63,383 nt of DNA, taken from NCBI RefSeq assembly GCF_000469545.1, contig NZ_KI273066.1:5859-69241 (forward strand), written 5' to 3'. Within the stretch, counting starts at the first letter, position 1, and each line of letters starts with the position of its first letter. The notes under the pieces were generated by a model that did no database searches, had not been told where the DNA came from, and saw only the letters and a list, made by a program, of their open reading frames with translations. The stretch comes from Mitsuokella sp. oral taxon 131 str. W9106 (GTDB lineage Bacteria; Bacillota; Negativicutes; Selenomonadales; Selenomonadaceae). Both the position numbers and the translations under genes were made by a program. Below are positions 43,786 to 52,205 of this stretch, in pieces.

Positions 43786-45707
43786 GGTTTCTTCTCCAAA
43801 TGATATTTTTTTAGGTAGCGGTAGAGCGTCACGCGGCTGACGCCGAGGAGGTTGGCGAGACGGCTCACGTTGCCGCCCGCCGCCTGCCACGCCTTGATGA
43901 AGACATCGCGGTCTTCCTTCCAGGTGCTGTCGGGGCGCACGTCCCCCATCAGGCTGATGTCCGCCGCCCCGATCGCCTCTCCTTTTGCGCTGAAAAATGC
44001 CTGTTCCAGAACGGTCTGAAGCTGCTTGATATTGCCGGGCCAGTCGTATCCCATGAGCTTCTCTTCGGTCTCAGGAAGGATCTTCTTCGGCTTCATCTGA
44101 TGCTGCTCGGCGAGTTCTTCAATGATTTGCCTCGCGAGATTCGGGATGTCCTCGCGGCGGCTGCGGAGGGCGGGAAGGCGCACGACGCCGCGCGCGATCA
44201 TCTTGCAGAGCGTGCGGGAGAAAAGACCGCGCTCCGTCAGGCGGCGCAGATCGCTGTCGCACGCCGCGATGATGCGCACGTCAATGTCGCGCTCCACCGA
44301 TTCGCCGAGTCGGCGCACCTTCTTTGCACGAAGCGCTTCGGCGAGCTCGTCAGCAACGACTTTCGGCATCTTCTCGATCTCATCGAGAAAGAGCGTGCCG
44401 CCCGAGGCGAGCTCAAGCCGACCTGGATGGCTTGCTTCGGGCGTGCGCTGAATGCCAAAAAGCTCCTGCTCCAATATCTCCTGCGTCGTATCACTGCAAC
44501 GAAGCGAGATGAGCGGGCCTTGTGCGCGCGCGCTCGCCTGATGGATGCCGTGCGCCATGCGCTGCTTTCCCGTGCCAGGCTCCCCTTGCAGCAGGATGTG
44601 CCGCGTGCCGCGTGCGAGGCGAGCCGCGCGGTCACGGGCAGCGGCGAACGCTTCGCCCTCGCCGACCATCGAGGCGAGACTGTATTTCGCCGTATAGCCT
44701 GCCGCATGTGCGACGAGCTTCCGCAGGTCCTCGATGGGCATCGAGACGACGACGACGGATCCCGGCATCCCCGGCATCGTGCCGCCCGCCTCCATCTCGC
44801 AGCCGAGCGGCACGACCGTCGTGATATCCTCGTACGTCTTCGTCGGCGTGATCCACGTGACTTCCTTATTATAGGACGGCACGCCATCGAATCCCTTGTG
44901 GATCGGCGTATGCGCGTAGTTCAGGATGACCTCGCTGAGATTCGCCTTGCCCGTCTCCGTCGCGCCGATATCCGCAAGCCGCGTGTGGCCGAGCTTGTTC
45001 GCGTAGGTGACCTCGCCGCCCGGCAGGACGTGGTAGACAGCGAACGGCGCCGCATCGAGGATCGCCTCTCCCGCGGCAAGATGCATCGTACCCGACAGAT
45101 GGCGTTCAAGGGAATGTTTCAAGGTGAGGAGAAGCGAGATGATTGCATCCGGCGGAAGATCCGACGCGCTGACGGATACGAGCGAGACGATGTACCGGCA
45201 CGCGCCTCCGATGCAAACAGGTGCGGAGCAGGCATCGCCGCACTGGCACTCCTCGACCCACATCTCAGGGCCGAAAAGGAAAAAAGGCGCCTGATGTGCA
45301 TGCGCGATGCTGATGCTCGACGTGCCGACGTTTTCGAGCCCGACGCGCACGCCCTCAATCTCGCCCGGCGTGCGCTGATAGTACGGAAGCGAATAACTCT
45401 TCAGCACGCGGCAGTCCGAATCCATGAGGAGCAGCGACAGATTGTTCTCCTGAAAGAACTCGCGGATCGGATCGGCAAGCCCCGCGAGATAGTCGATCGC
45501 CACGCGGTGCGTCTCCTGCAAAGCGGCAAACGCCTCAGGGGAAAGCCGGTCCTTCGTATTGAGCTTATCGCGGCGCACCGAGAGACGGCGCGTCTTCTGC
45601 CACGACTGCGCGACCCACGGATGCACATTCGCGTCGATCGTGCCGTCTTCGATGAATTTCTTATAGTACGCTTCGAGCTTTGCCCTGCTTCGATGCTCTC
45701 TGATCAT
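43776..45707 (-). CDS. AcoR/DhaR-like transcriptional regulator with AAA+ domain lacking GAFTGA
   Basis: A 643-residue regulator: N-terminal GAF-like sensor (about 60-210) with a Cys-rich patch (EECQCGDACSAPVCIGGAC), a PAS-like region (about 215-320), AAA+ domain (about 345-570) with Walker A GEPGTGKQ and Walker B TLFLDEIEK, and a Fis-type helix-turn-helix at the end (GGNVSRLANLLGVSRVTLYRYL). The loop that contacts sigma-54, GAFTGA, should follow ELFG but the sequence reads ELFGIQRTPEASHPGRLELA, so the motif is absent. It therefore probably does not activate sigma-54 promoters. Ligand unknown. It is divergent from a small membrane protein gene and overlaps trmB. Confidence 0.88.
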   Translation of the reverse strand: MIREHRSRAKLEAYYKKFIEDGTIDANVHPWVAQSWQKTRRLSVRRDKLNTKDRLSPEAFAALQETHRVAIDYLAGLADPIREFFQENNLSLLLMDSDCRVLKSYSLPYYQRTPGEIEGVRVGLENVGTSSISIAHAHQAPFFLFGPEMWVEECQCGDACSAPVCIGGACRYIVSLVSVSASDLPPDAIISLLLTLKHSLERHLSGTMHLAAGEAILDAAPFAVYHVLPGGEVTYANKLGHTRLADIGATETGKANLSEVILNYAHTPIHKGFDGVPSYNKEVTWITPTKTYEDITTVVPLGCEMEAGGTMPGMPGSVVVVSMPIEDLRKLVAHAAGYTAKYSLASMVGEGEAFAAARDRAARLARGTRHILLQGEPGTGKQRMAHGIHQASARAQGPLISLRCSDTTQEILEQELFGIQRTPEASHPGRLELASGGTLFLDEIEKMPKVVADELAEALRAKKVRRLGESVERDIDVRIIAACDSDLRRLTERGLFSRTLCKMIARGVVRLPALRSRREDIPNLARQIIEELAEQHQMKPKKILPETEEKLMGYDWPGNIKQLQTVLEQAFFSAKGEAIGAADISLMGDVRPDSTWKEDRDVFIKAWQAAGGNVSRLANLLGVSRVTLYRYLKKYHLEKKPCV

Positions 45708-45766
45708 AGCGTAGCCCCCTACTATCTTCCTGGACGATTGCCCGCTCGATTTCCAGTTCCTTTTTT

Positions 45767-45795
45767 ATTGTAGCAAGCATCGCTCCCACCTGCAA
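45767..45795 (-). promoter_or_regulatory. Promoter of the AcoR-like regulator
   Basis: TTGCAG (45790-45795), 17 bp, TACAAT (45767-45772) on the minus strand. Confidence 0.65.
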
Positions 45796-45801
45796 TTCTT
45801 T

Positions 45802-45830
45802 TTGCAAAAAAGTTTACAAAACGGTATAAT
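45802..45830 (+). promoter_or_regulatory. Promoter of the small membrane protein gene
   Basis: TTGCAA (45802-45807), 17 bp, TATAAT (45825-45830), about 35 bp before the start codon. It lies back to back with the regulator promoter, 6 bp apart. Confidence 0.7.
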
Positions 45831-45867
45831 GTCCCATATCAAAGTGTAACGAACAGGAGAATCGATC

Positions 45868-46194
45868 ATGGCAAAGCAATATAAGAAACTGCAAAAGAAG
45901 CTGTATCCAAACGAGCCAAAAGAAGCACCGCGGAAGCCGCCCGGCAAGGACTACCTGCTCCTCGCCGTCCTTGCGTTCACGGTCGTCGTCACCGCGTTTG
46001 GCTGGACGACGTTCGACAACTGGAACCGTGCGATGTACGCGTTCCTATGTGCTTCGCTCACGCTCACCTACGTCCAGCGCCACGCGAAGCTCTCCGAGAG
46101 CCAGTTTCTCGTCGTGAGCCGCGTCAGCCTCGCGGCGATCGGCCTTGCGATCGCGATGTTCGTCATCACGGTCTACGAACGGTTTACGAGCTAA
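45868..46194 (+). CDS. Hypothetical small membrane protein
   Basis: A 108-residue protein: a basic, Pro-rich N-terminus (KKLQKKLYPNEPKEAPRKPPGKD) followed by three hydrophobic segments (about 28-46, 53-68 and 81-102). No family is recognised. It has a good promoter, a ribosome site (ACAGGAGAATCG) and a strong terminator, so it is a real gene. Divergent from the AcoR-like regulator, which could control it. Confidence 0.75.
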   Translation: MAKQYKKLQKKLYPNEPKEAPRKPPGKDYLLLAVLAFTVVVTAFGWTTFDNWNRAMYAFLCASLTLTYVQRHAKLSESQFLVVSRVSLAAIGLAIAMFVITVYERFTS

Positions 46195-46196
46195 AA

Positions 46197-46245
46197 ATTT
46201 GAGGCTGTGGACAAATGCCTTCCCATTTCGTCCACAGCCTCTTGT
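46197..46245. terminator. Bidirectional terminator between convergent genes
   Basis: GAGGCTGTGGAC (46201-46212) and GTCCACAGCCTC (46230-46241) are perfect 12-bp arms. AAAAATTT lies on the left (a T-run for minus-strand transcripts) and CTTGTT on the right. Confidence 0.88.
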
Positions 46246-46256
46246 TCGGTGTTCGG

Positions 46257-46631
46257 TCATCCGCGAACCGCCGTAACCTCTATTTCGCAGAGTGCGCCGG
46301 CAGGAAGCGCCTTCACCGCGACGCAGCTGCGTGCCGGCTTCGAGACGAAGTGCTTCGCGTAGATGCGGTTGAATGCGGAAAAATCCGCGATGTCCGCAAT
46401 AAAGCACGTCGTCTTCACGACATGTTCCATCGAGCAGCCCGCCTCCTTGAGCACGGCCTCGACGTTTTGGCAGCACTGCTCCGCCTGTTCCTCAATGGTC
46501 TTGGCGACGATCCTGCCCGCCTTTGGCTGGATCGCGATCTGCCCCGAGCAGTAGAGCACGCCATTTGCCTCGATTGCCTGACTGTACGGCCCGACGGCTG
46601 CGGGTGCATCGTTCGTATGAATGACATTCAT
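46257..46631 (-). CDS. ridA: RidA-family reactive enamine/imine deaminase
   Basis: A 124-residue RidA/YjgF/UK114 protein: PAAVGPYSQAIEANGVLYCSGQI at the N-terminus and the conserved Arg in KPARSCVAVKALPAGALCEIEV near the end. It hydrolyses reactive 2-aminoacrylate and related imines made by PLP enzymes. AAAGGAGG precedes the ATG at 46631. It lies 19 bp downstream of nrdD and may be cotranscribed. Confidence 0.95.
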   Translation of the reverse strand: MNVIHTNDAPAAVGPYSQAIEANGVLYCSGQIAIQPKAGRIVAKTIEEQAEQCCQNVEAVLKEAGCSMEHVVKTTCFIADIADFSAFNRIYAKHFVSKPARSCVAVKALPAGALCEIEVTAVRG

Positions 46632-46650
46632 GGGAATCCTCCTTTCAAAA

Positions 46651-48915
46651 TCAGAAGAGCACGCGGTCGACAACCATGCGTCCCGTCTCCACTTCCTTGC
46701 GGTGGCAGTGCGGGCATTCGTTCTCGATGAGTCCCGTGTAGCCACAGACCGGGTCGCGGTCGACGGGATGGTTGATCGAAAAGTAGCCCATATCGGCATC
46801 GTGCATGGCGCGCACGACGGACTCAAACGCCTTGATGTTCTTCGACGGGTCGCCGTCCATCTCGATGTAGGCGATGTGGCCGGCGTTTTCGAGCGCATGG
46901 TACGGCGCCTCGATGCGGATCTTGTCGATCGCCTTGATCGGATAATAGACGGGAACGTGCGAGCTGTTCGTCATGTAGCCGCGGTCGGTCACGCCTTCGA
47001 TGATGCCGTACTTCTTTCGGTTCGCGCGCTGGAACTGCCCTGCCGTGCTCTCCGCCGGCGTGCCGAACGTCGACCAGTTGCGGTGCTCCGCGCGCGTGTA
47101 GTCGTCCGTGCGCTTGCGAAGGTGCGCGACGATCTTGAGCCCGAGCGTCTGCGCTTCCTCGCTCTCCCCGTGATGCTTGCCGATGAGCGCTTTCAGGCAC
47201 TCGGCAAGGCCGCAGAAGCCGATCGAATACGAGGCGTGCTTCAAGACGCCCTCGATCGTGTCGGTGAGCTTGAGCTTTTCGCTGTCCATCCAAACGCCCT
47301 GTCCCATGAGGAACGGGTAGTTGTAGACGTGCTTCTGCTCGATGACGCTCAGGCGATCCAAGAGATAGTCGTGACAGAGCGTGATGTAGTGATCATAGAG
47401 ATCCCAAAACTTCTCCAAGTCGCCGTGCGCCTCGATCGCAAGTTTCGGCAGGTTGATCGTCGTAAAGGAGAAATTGCCGCGCGAGCCGGACTCCTCTGGG
47501 CCATTGACGTTCCCCATGACGCGCGTGCGGCAGCCCATCGTCGCGACGGCGCTGTTGTAATCCCCCTTCTTGTAATATTGAAGATTGTACGGCGCGTCGA
47601 TGTTGACGAAGTTCGGAAAGAGGCGCTTCGCGCTGACCTCGCAGGCGCGCAGGAAGAGGTCGTAATTCGGATCGCCCTCGTTGTAGTTGACACCCGCCTT
47701 GAGCTGGAAGACGGAGATGGGGAAGATCGGCGTCTCACCGTTGCCGAGGCCTGACCAGATCGCATGCAAGACCTCGCGCGTCGCGAGGCGTCCCTCAGGA
47801 GAGGTATCGAGCCCGTAGTTGATGGAGGAAAACGGCACCTGCGCGCCCGCCCGGCTGTGAAGCGTGTTGAAATTGTGGATGAGCGCCTCCATCGCCTGAT
47901 GCGTCTCCTCAACGACGTCGGCGCAGGCAAGATGGTAGACGTTATCCGCGTCGAGCTCCGTCTCAGCCGTCCGTCCCGCGTAGTCCTGCGCGAGGATCGC
48001 CTCCATCGCACGCGCGATCTCCGCACGGCTCGCCGCGTCCATCGGATCATGGTCCGTCTCGGTGAACCGGCATGCCGCAAAGTCGATATGCATGTCGAGG
48101 TCCTTGCAAAATGCCTCGCGGTCTCCGACTGCCTCCGCACCGAAGCGGTAGACCATCGCCTTGTACGCCTCGTCGAGCACCGCCTTGCGGAACGACTTCC
48201 TGACGCCCTCCGCCATCGCGTAGTCGAACGCATTGATGCTCTGCCCGCCGAACATGTCGTTCTGATTCGACTGGATCGCAATGCACGCAAGCGATGCGTA
48301 AGCACGGATCGAATTCGGCTCGCGCAAAAAACCATGCCCCGTCGAGAAGCCGCCGCGAAAGAGCTTCAGGAGATCGATCTGGCAGCAGTTGAACGTGATG
48401 AGCGAGAAGTCCTTGTCATGGATATGGATCCAGTTCTCGCGGTCGGCCTTTGCGTACGCCTCGTCCAGCACGTAGTTGTCGACGAAGTGTTTCGCGCCCT
48501 CCGCGCCGAGCTTCAGCATGATGCCCATCGACGCATCCGTGTTGATGTTCGCATTGTCGCGCTTGAGATCGCTGTCGACGCTGTCGGCAAAGAAAATATC
48601 GTGATACGATTCCATGAGATGCTTCTGCGCGGCACGGCGCTCCGCGTGCTTCTGACGATATGTGATGTACTTCTTCGCAATGTCGTAGAAACCGTGCTTC
48701 ATGAGCTCGCGTTCGACGATATCCTGAATCTCTTCGACCGTGATATTCTCGCGATCCATGAGCTCGCGCTCGACGTTTTCCGTCACCGCGTCAACCTCTG
48801 CATCCGTCATGACGGGCGCAACGCCGTCGCGGTTTGCCGCGGCAATCGCGTTGTATATTTTCATGCGGTCGTACGCTACCGTATGCCCTGAGCGCTTCGT
48901 GATCATCTTCTCCAT
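46651..48915 (-). CDS. nrdD: Anaerobic ribonucleoside-triphosphate reductase
   Basis: A 754-residue class III reductase that makes deoxyribonucleotides without oxygen. An ATP-cone occupies about 1-95 (ITKRSGHTVAYDRMKIYNAI). The catalytic domain has QSNQNDMFGGQSINAFDYAM and CCQIDL. The C-terminus has the glycyl-radical motif VCGYTG and a zinc site with CPHC. The activase NrdG is not adjacent. Start at 48915; an in-frame ATG at 48945 has no ribosome site and lies within an NrdR box. Confidence 0.97.
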   Translation of the reverse strand: MEKMITKRSGHTVAYDRMKIYNAIAAANRDGVAPVMTDAEVDAVTENVERELMDRENITVEEIQDIVERELMKHGFYDIAKKYITYRQKHAERRAAQKHLMESYHDIFFADSVDSDLKRDNANINTDASMGIMLKLGAEGAKHFVDNYVLDEAYAKADRENWIHIHDKDFSLITFNCCQIDLLKLFRGGFSTGHGFLREPNSIRAYASLACIAIQSNQNDMFGGQSINAFDYAMAEGVRKSFRKAVLDEAYKAMVYRFGAEAVGDREAFCKDLDMHIDFAACRFTETDHDPMDAASRAEIARAMEAILAQDYAGRTAETELDADNVYHLACADVVEETHQAMEALIHNFNTLHSRAGAQVPFSSINYGLDTSPEGRLATREVLHAIWSGLGNGETPIFPISVFQLKAGVNYNEGDPNYDLFLRACEVSAKRLFPNFVNIDAPYNLQYYKKGDYNSAVATMGCRTRVMGNVNGPEESGSRGNFSFTTINLPKLAIEAHGDLEKFWDLYDHYITLCHDYLLDRLSVIEQKHVYNYPFLMGQGVWMDSEKLKLTDTIEGVLKHASYSIGFCGLAECLKALIGKHHGESEEAQTLGLKIVAHLRKRTDDYTRAEHRNWSTFGTPAESTAGQFQRANRKKYGIIEGVTDRGYMTNSSHVPVYYPIKAIDKIRIEAPYHALENAGHIAYIEMDGDPSKNIKAFESVVRAMHDADMGYFSINHPVDRDPVCGYTGLIENECPHCHRKEVETGRMVVDRVLF

Positions 48916-48938
48916 GGCTCCACATATCTCCTTTGCTT

Positions 48939-48954
48939 CCACCATATCTTGTGG
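48939..48954. promoter_or_regulatory. NrdR box 1
   Basis: CCACCATATCTTGTGG matches the NrdR consensus ACACWATATATWGTGT at about 12 of 16 positions. It lies between the nrdD promoter and start codon. Confidence 0.6.
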
Positions 48955-48977
48955 TTTATTTTATGAATATGCTAGAC

Positions 48978-49006
48978 ATTCTAGCATATATTGTGTCGGC
49001 TTGCAA
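48978..49006 (-). promoter_or_regulatory. Promoter of nrdD
   Basis: TTGCAA (49001-49006), 17 bp, TAGAAT (48978-48983) on the minus strand. NrdR box 2 and a 10-bp-arm palindrome (ATATGCTAGA/TCTAGCATAT, 48967-48989) overlap the -10. Confidence 0.7.
48981..48996. promoter_or_regulatory. NrdR box 2
   Basis: CTAGCATATATTGTGT matches the NrdR consensus at about 12 of 16 positions and sits between the -10 and -35. It starts 42 bp from box 1, close to four helical turns, so both boxes face the same side of the DNA. Confidence 0.6.
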
Positions 49007-49090
49007 CGATAGAAGACGGCGCAGGAACCATCTGAAACGGCGGGAAACCCCATTCTGCCTAAATGCCTGCGATCTCCTGCCAACCAAAAA

Positions 49091-50308
49091 TTATTTTTGA
49101 TTATGTTTTGCTGCGACGGTTCCGTTTCGATGGAACGGCGCGATTTGCGTAAAGAAGCAACGTGTGCTGAGGGCAAAACACGCGGCCATGACGAGCGCCA
49201 TCGGGAGCGCCGTCCCCTCGCCTGCAAGCCCGATGAGCGGCATCAGCGCACCGCCGAGCACCATCTGGAAAAGCCCCGCGAGCGCCGACGCGCTGCCCGC
49301 GTTCTTTCCTTGGCGCGCGAGCGCGAGCGAAAAGCTCGCAGCGCCGATCACCGAGAGCGGCACAATGGTCACAAAGAGAACGACGACGATGACGGCAAGC
49401 GGCGCGCCGGCAAAAAGCGAAGCGAGCAGCACAAGGCTCCCGCCAAACTGCACGAGAACCGCGGCTTTCAGCATCGTGACATCCGGCACGCGCCCCGCCA
49501 GCCGCGCGGGGAGCAGCCCGACCGCCATAAGCCCTGCGCCAATGCCCGCGAAAATCAGGCTGTAGGCCTGTGCCGAGACGGCATAAACATTCTGAAACAC
49601 GAACGACGAGCCGCCGAGGTAGGCAAAAAAGCCGCCGAACACGAACATTTGGAGCAGGCAATGCCCAAAGAAATAGCGGTCATGCAGGAGCTGCGGAAAC
49701 TTTTTCAGGCTTGCTGCCATGCCGCCTGCCCGCGCCTCTTCGGGAAGCGTCTCGCGGAATCTCGCCGTCGCGAGGAACTGCACCGCGCCGACCAAGACGA
49801 GCAGCCAGAAGACAGCGCGCCATGAGGCGACGAGCAGGATCTGCCCGCCGATGACGGGCGCGAGGACGGGCGCAAGGCCGTTGACCATCATGAGCAGCGA
49901 GAAAAAGCGCGTGAGTTCCGTTCCCTCGCAGACGTCGCGCGCAATCGCCCGCGCGATGACAATGCCGCTCGCCCCCGCAAAGCCTTGCACGAAGCGAAAG
50001 GCGAGAAAGAGCGCGATATCCGTCGCATTCGCGCAGAGCGCCGATGCCGCCGCAAAGACGAGCATCCCGGCGAGCAGCGGAAGCCTGCGCCCGTATCGGT
50101 CACTCACCGGTCCCATCACGAGCTGTCCGATCGCCATGCCGAGCATCGTCATCGTCAGCGTGAGCTGCACGAGCGAGGCCGTCGCCCCCAGATCCGCCTG
50201 CACGGCGGGGAGCGCGGGCAGGTACATATCGGTCGAGAGCGGCGCCATCGCCGACATCACGCCGAGAAAAATCATGAGCCAAATGCGGTTCTTCCTGGGA
50301 ACAGACAC
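49091..50308 (-). CDS. MFS drug-resistance transporter, Bcr/CflA family
   Basis: A 405-residue, 12-span transporter. DMYLPALPAVQADL in the first span and GPVSDRYGRRLPLL in the 2-3 loop are Bcr/CflA signatures. It probably exports toxic compounds by proton antiport; substrate unknown. The start is a GTG at 50308 with GGAGG 8 bases upstream. Divergent from rfbC. Confidence 0.92.
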   Translation of the reverse strand: MSVPRKNRIWLMIFLGVMSAMAPLSTDMYLPALPAVQADLGATASLVQLTLTMTMLGMAIGQLVMGPVSDRYGRRLPLLAGMLVFAAASALCANATDIALFLAFRFVQGFAGASGIVIARAIARDVCEGTELTRFFSLLMMVNGLAPVLAPVIGGQILLVASWRAVFWLLVLVGAVQFLATARFRETLPEEARAGGMAASLKKFPQLLHDRYFFGHCLLQMFVFGGFFAYLGGSSFVFQNVYAVSAQAYSLIFAGIGAGLMAVGLLPARLAGRVPDVTMLKAAVLVQFGGSLVLLASLFAGAPLAVIVVVLFVTIVPLSVIGAASFSLALARQGKNAGSASALAGLFQMVLGGALMPLIGLAGEGTALPMALVMAACFALSTRCFFTQIAPFHRNGTVAAKHNQK

Positions 50309-50448
50309 GAGACCACTTCCTCCCTATGTGCCGCTATGCCGCTGCCGCCTTGATTCGGGCGCAGCCAAACGATATAATATATGGAATAGACGGATCGAAT
50401 AGACTCATCATAGTAGACAATGGACGGAAAATCAAGGTGGTAATGAAT

Positions 50449-51009
50449 ATGAAGGCAATGGAAACACGCCTGAAGGGCGTATTCCTCATCGAGCCGCAAG
50501 TCTTCGGCGACGCGCGCGGCTGGTTCATGGAAAGCTGGTCGAAGCGCAAGTTCGAGGACGCAGGATTTCCTGTCGAATTCCTGCAGGACAATCAGAGCTT
50601 TTCCGCACAGAAAGGCACGCTGCGCGGCCTCCACTACCAACTGAACCCCATGGCGCAGGCAAAGCTCCTGCGCTGTACGCGCGGCAGGATCTTCGACGTC
50701 GCCGTCGATATACGAAAGGGCAGCCCGCAGTACGGCAAATGGGCCAGCGCTGAACTCACGGCAGAGAACAAGCGCCAGCTCTTCATCCCGCGCGGCTTTG
50801 CGCACGGCTTCATCACGCTGACGGACGACGTCGAGGTACAGTACAAGGCAGATAACTACTACGCGCCCGAATGCGACGGCAATATCCGCTGGGACGATCC
50901 CGCAATCGGCATCCATTGGCCGATCGCTCCCGTCATCCTCTCGGACAAGGATAAGGCCGCGCCGCTCCTTGCCGAGCGCACGGAGCTAAACTTCACCTAC
51001 GACAAATGA
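50449..51009 (+). CDS. rfbC: dTDP-4-dehydrorhamnose 3,5-epimerase
   Basis: A 186-residue cupin epimerase: VFGDARGWFMESW, LQDNQSFSAQKGTLRGLHYQ with the catalytic His, RGRIFDVAVDIRKGSP and FIPRGFAHGFITL. It acts in dTDP-L-rhamnose synthesis for surface polysaccharides. The other rfb genes are not in this window. The start at 50449 is best placed after AAGGTGG; an in-frame ATG sits 6 bases upstream. Confidence 0.96.
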   Translation: MKAMETRLKGVFLIEPQVFGDARGWFMESWSKRKFEDAGFPVEFLQDNQSFSAQKGTLRGLHYQLNPMAQAKLLRCTRGRIFDVAVDIRKGSPQYGKWASAELTAENKRQLFIPRGFAHGFITLTDDVEVQYKADNYYAPECDGNIRWDDPAIGIHWPIAPVILSDKDKAAPLLAERTELNFTYDK

Positions 51010-51017
51010 TGCGCGCA

Positions 51018-51066
51018 CAAAACGAGACCCATGAACAGGTTTTCCTGCTGCATGAGCCTCGTTTTA
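51018..51066. terminator. Bidirectional terminator between rfbC and the 3D-domain gene
   Basis: AAAACGAG (51019-51026) and CTCGTTTT (51058-51065) close a long hairpin with an inner CATG/CAGG stem, giving T-runs in both directions. Confidence 0.82.
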
Positions 51067-51080
51067 TTGCTGCGGATCCA

Positions 51081-51683
51081 TTACTCCAAGATATAGACTT
51101 CCAAATCCTGTCGTCCGAAGGCGAGCGCCTCTTCATGCGTATCGAATGCGACATCGATGCGGTTGCCCTGAATCCCCCAGCCGATGTCCTCCGCCACGGC
51201 CTCGCCGTAGCCGGGGATGAAGACGTGCGTGCCGAGCGGGATGACCGCAGGATCGACGGCGATGACGCCGTGGCGCACGAGTGTGCCGGATGCCGTGCGG
51301 CTGCCGTTTCCGGGATCGAATGCACTGTACGCCGTCGCTTCCATATATACGACGCGTCCGCCGCCGCGGCTCGCGAGCTCGGACGGCTGATACGTCTCGC
51401 CGCCCGTGAGCGCGGCGTACGTGCCGTCGCCGCATATCCCGTCAACCGTAAGCCCGTTGTTCTGTTGAAAACGCCGTATCGCATCGACTGTCTTCGCACC
51501 GCATATCCCGTCTGCCGAATCGACAAGCCATCCCTGCTCGATGAGGAGCGTCTGCACGCGCCGCACCGCTTCGCCGCGCGAACCCTGCTTGACGAGGATC
51601 GAGCCGGCGAACGCATTTGCGCTTAGCGCGATGAGCAAGATCAAAATCAAACCTGCTGCCGAAATATGAACTCGTTTCGTCAT
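51081..51683 (-). CDS. Exported peptidoglycan-binding protein with 3D (lytic transglycosylase-like) domain
   Basis: A 200-residue protein. A signal peptide occupies 1-26 (cleavage after NAFA). A PG_binding_1 domain follows at about 33-92 (GSRGEAVRRVQTLLIEQGW .. KTVDAIRRFQQNNGL). A C-terminal 3D domain at about 110-199 has the three conserved aspartates (AVDPAVIPLGT, AEDIGW, IDVAFDT). This architecture matches YocH/YuiC-like or SleB-associated cell-wall hydrolases that cut glycan strands in the periplasm. It is monocistronic with its own promoter. Confidence 0.9.
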   Translation of the reverse strand: MTKRVHISAAGLILILLIALSANAFAGSILVKQGSRGEAVRRVQTLLIEQGWLVDSADGICGAKTVDAIRRFQQNNGLTVDGICGDGTYAALTGGETYQPSELASRGGGRVVYMEATAYSAFDPGNGSRTASGTLVRHGVIAVDPAVIPLGTHVFIPGYGEAVAEDIGWGIQGNRIDVAFDTHEEALAFGRQDLEVYILE

Positions 51684-51755
51684 AAAAGCCTCTCCTTCCT
51701 ACTCGGTTATGCGCATAGCGCGATATCCACTCAGCGGAGTCTAATACTATCCACT

Positions 51756-51785
51756 ATAATATCATAAAGCATCGCCAAAAGTCAA
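51756..51785 (-). promoter_or_regulatory. Promoter of the 3D-domain gene
   Basis: TTGACT (51780-51785), 18 bp, TATTAT (51756-51761) on the minus strand, about 75 bp before the start. Confidence 0.6.
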
Positions 51786-51844
51786 AATCACCTCGATCAC
51801 CTCGCCAAAAACGCTTTTGGTGCAGCAAAAAGCCGACGGCATGC

Positions 51845-51873
51845 TTGACAAAATGTTTTCTGCGCCATACAAT
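51845..51873 (+). promoter_or_regulatory. Strong consensus promoter of a decayed small gene
   Basis: A perfect TTGACA (51845-51850), 17 bp, TACAAT (51868-51873), about 55 bp before the ATG at 51928. Confidence 0.75.
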
Positions 51874-51927
51874 ATGCCGACATAGTAATCATATAGGACT
51901 TTCAATTTCAAGAAAGAAGGGTTTCCC

Positions 51928-52097
51928 ATGGCTCAGAACAAGGACGTTGAGAGCGCACGCAGCGAAGCGCTCCGAACGCATCGGCAAGGGCAAGCGAAGC
52001 AGATGATTCGGTGATTCTTGGGTTCGTCGCCGTCTGCGCGATGACGGACCACGACCTTATGGGCAAGCTCGAAGAAGCCGCACCGGCAAACGCATAA
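51928..52097 (+). pseudogene. Frameshifted small gene (or small RNA) with intact promoter and terminator
   Basis: The ATG at 51928 follows AGAAGG and opens a 28-codon frame (MAQNKDVESARSEAL..) that stops at 52014. A different frame from about 51990 to 52097 encodes protein-like sequence (SEADDSVILGFVAVCAMTDHD..) that ends at TAA. Joining the two frames gives a ~56-residue protein. Either one or two frameshifts have broken the gene, or the transcript acts as RNA. No family is recognised. Confidence 0.45.
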
Positions 52098-52104
52098 GAT
52101 ACAG

Positions 52105-52136
52105 AAAAAGGACCGGTCGCAAGACCAGCCCTTTTC
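52105..52136 (+). terminator. Terminator of the decayed small gene
   Basis: GGTC-GCAA-GACC core hairpin extended by flanking G-C pairs, with AAAA before and TTTT after. Confidence 0.65.
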
Positions 52137-52205
52137 GTAAGAATGGCTTCAACAGTGCTATGGAGCGCTATGGAGTGCTGTGGAGCGATATCGGAATCTG
52201 GCGAT

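Noticed and set aside
44100-45773. 557-residue plus-strand open frame
   Set aside because: Antisense to the AcoR-like regulator; Arg/Asp-rich shadow.
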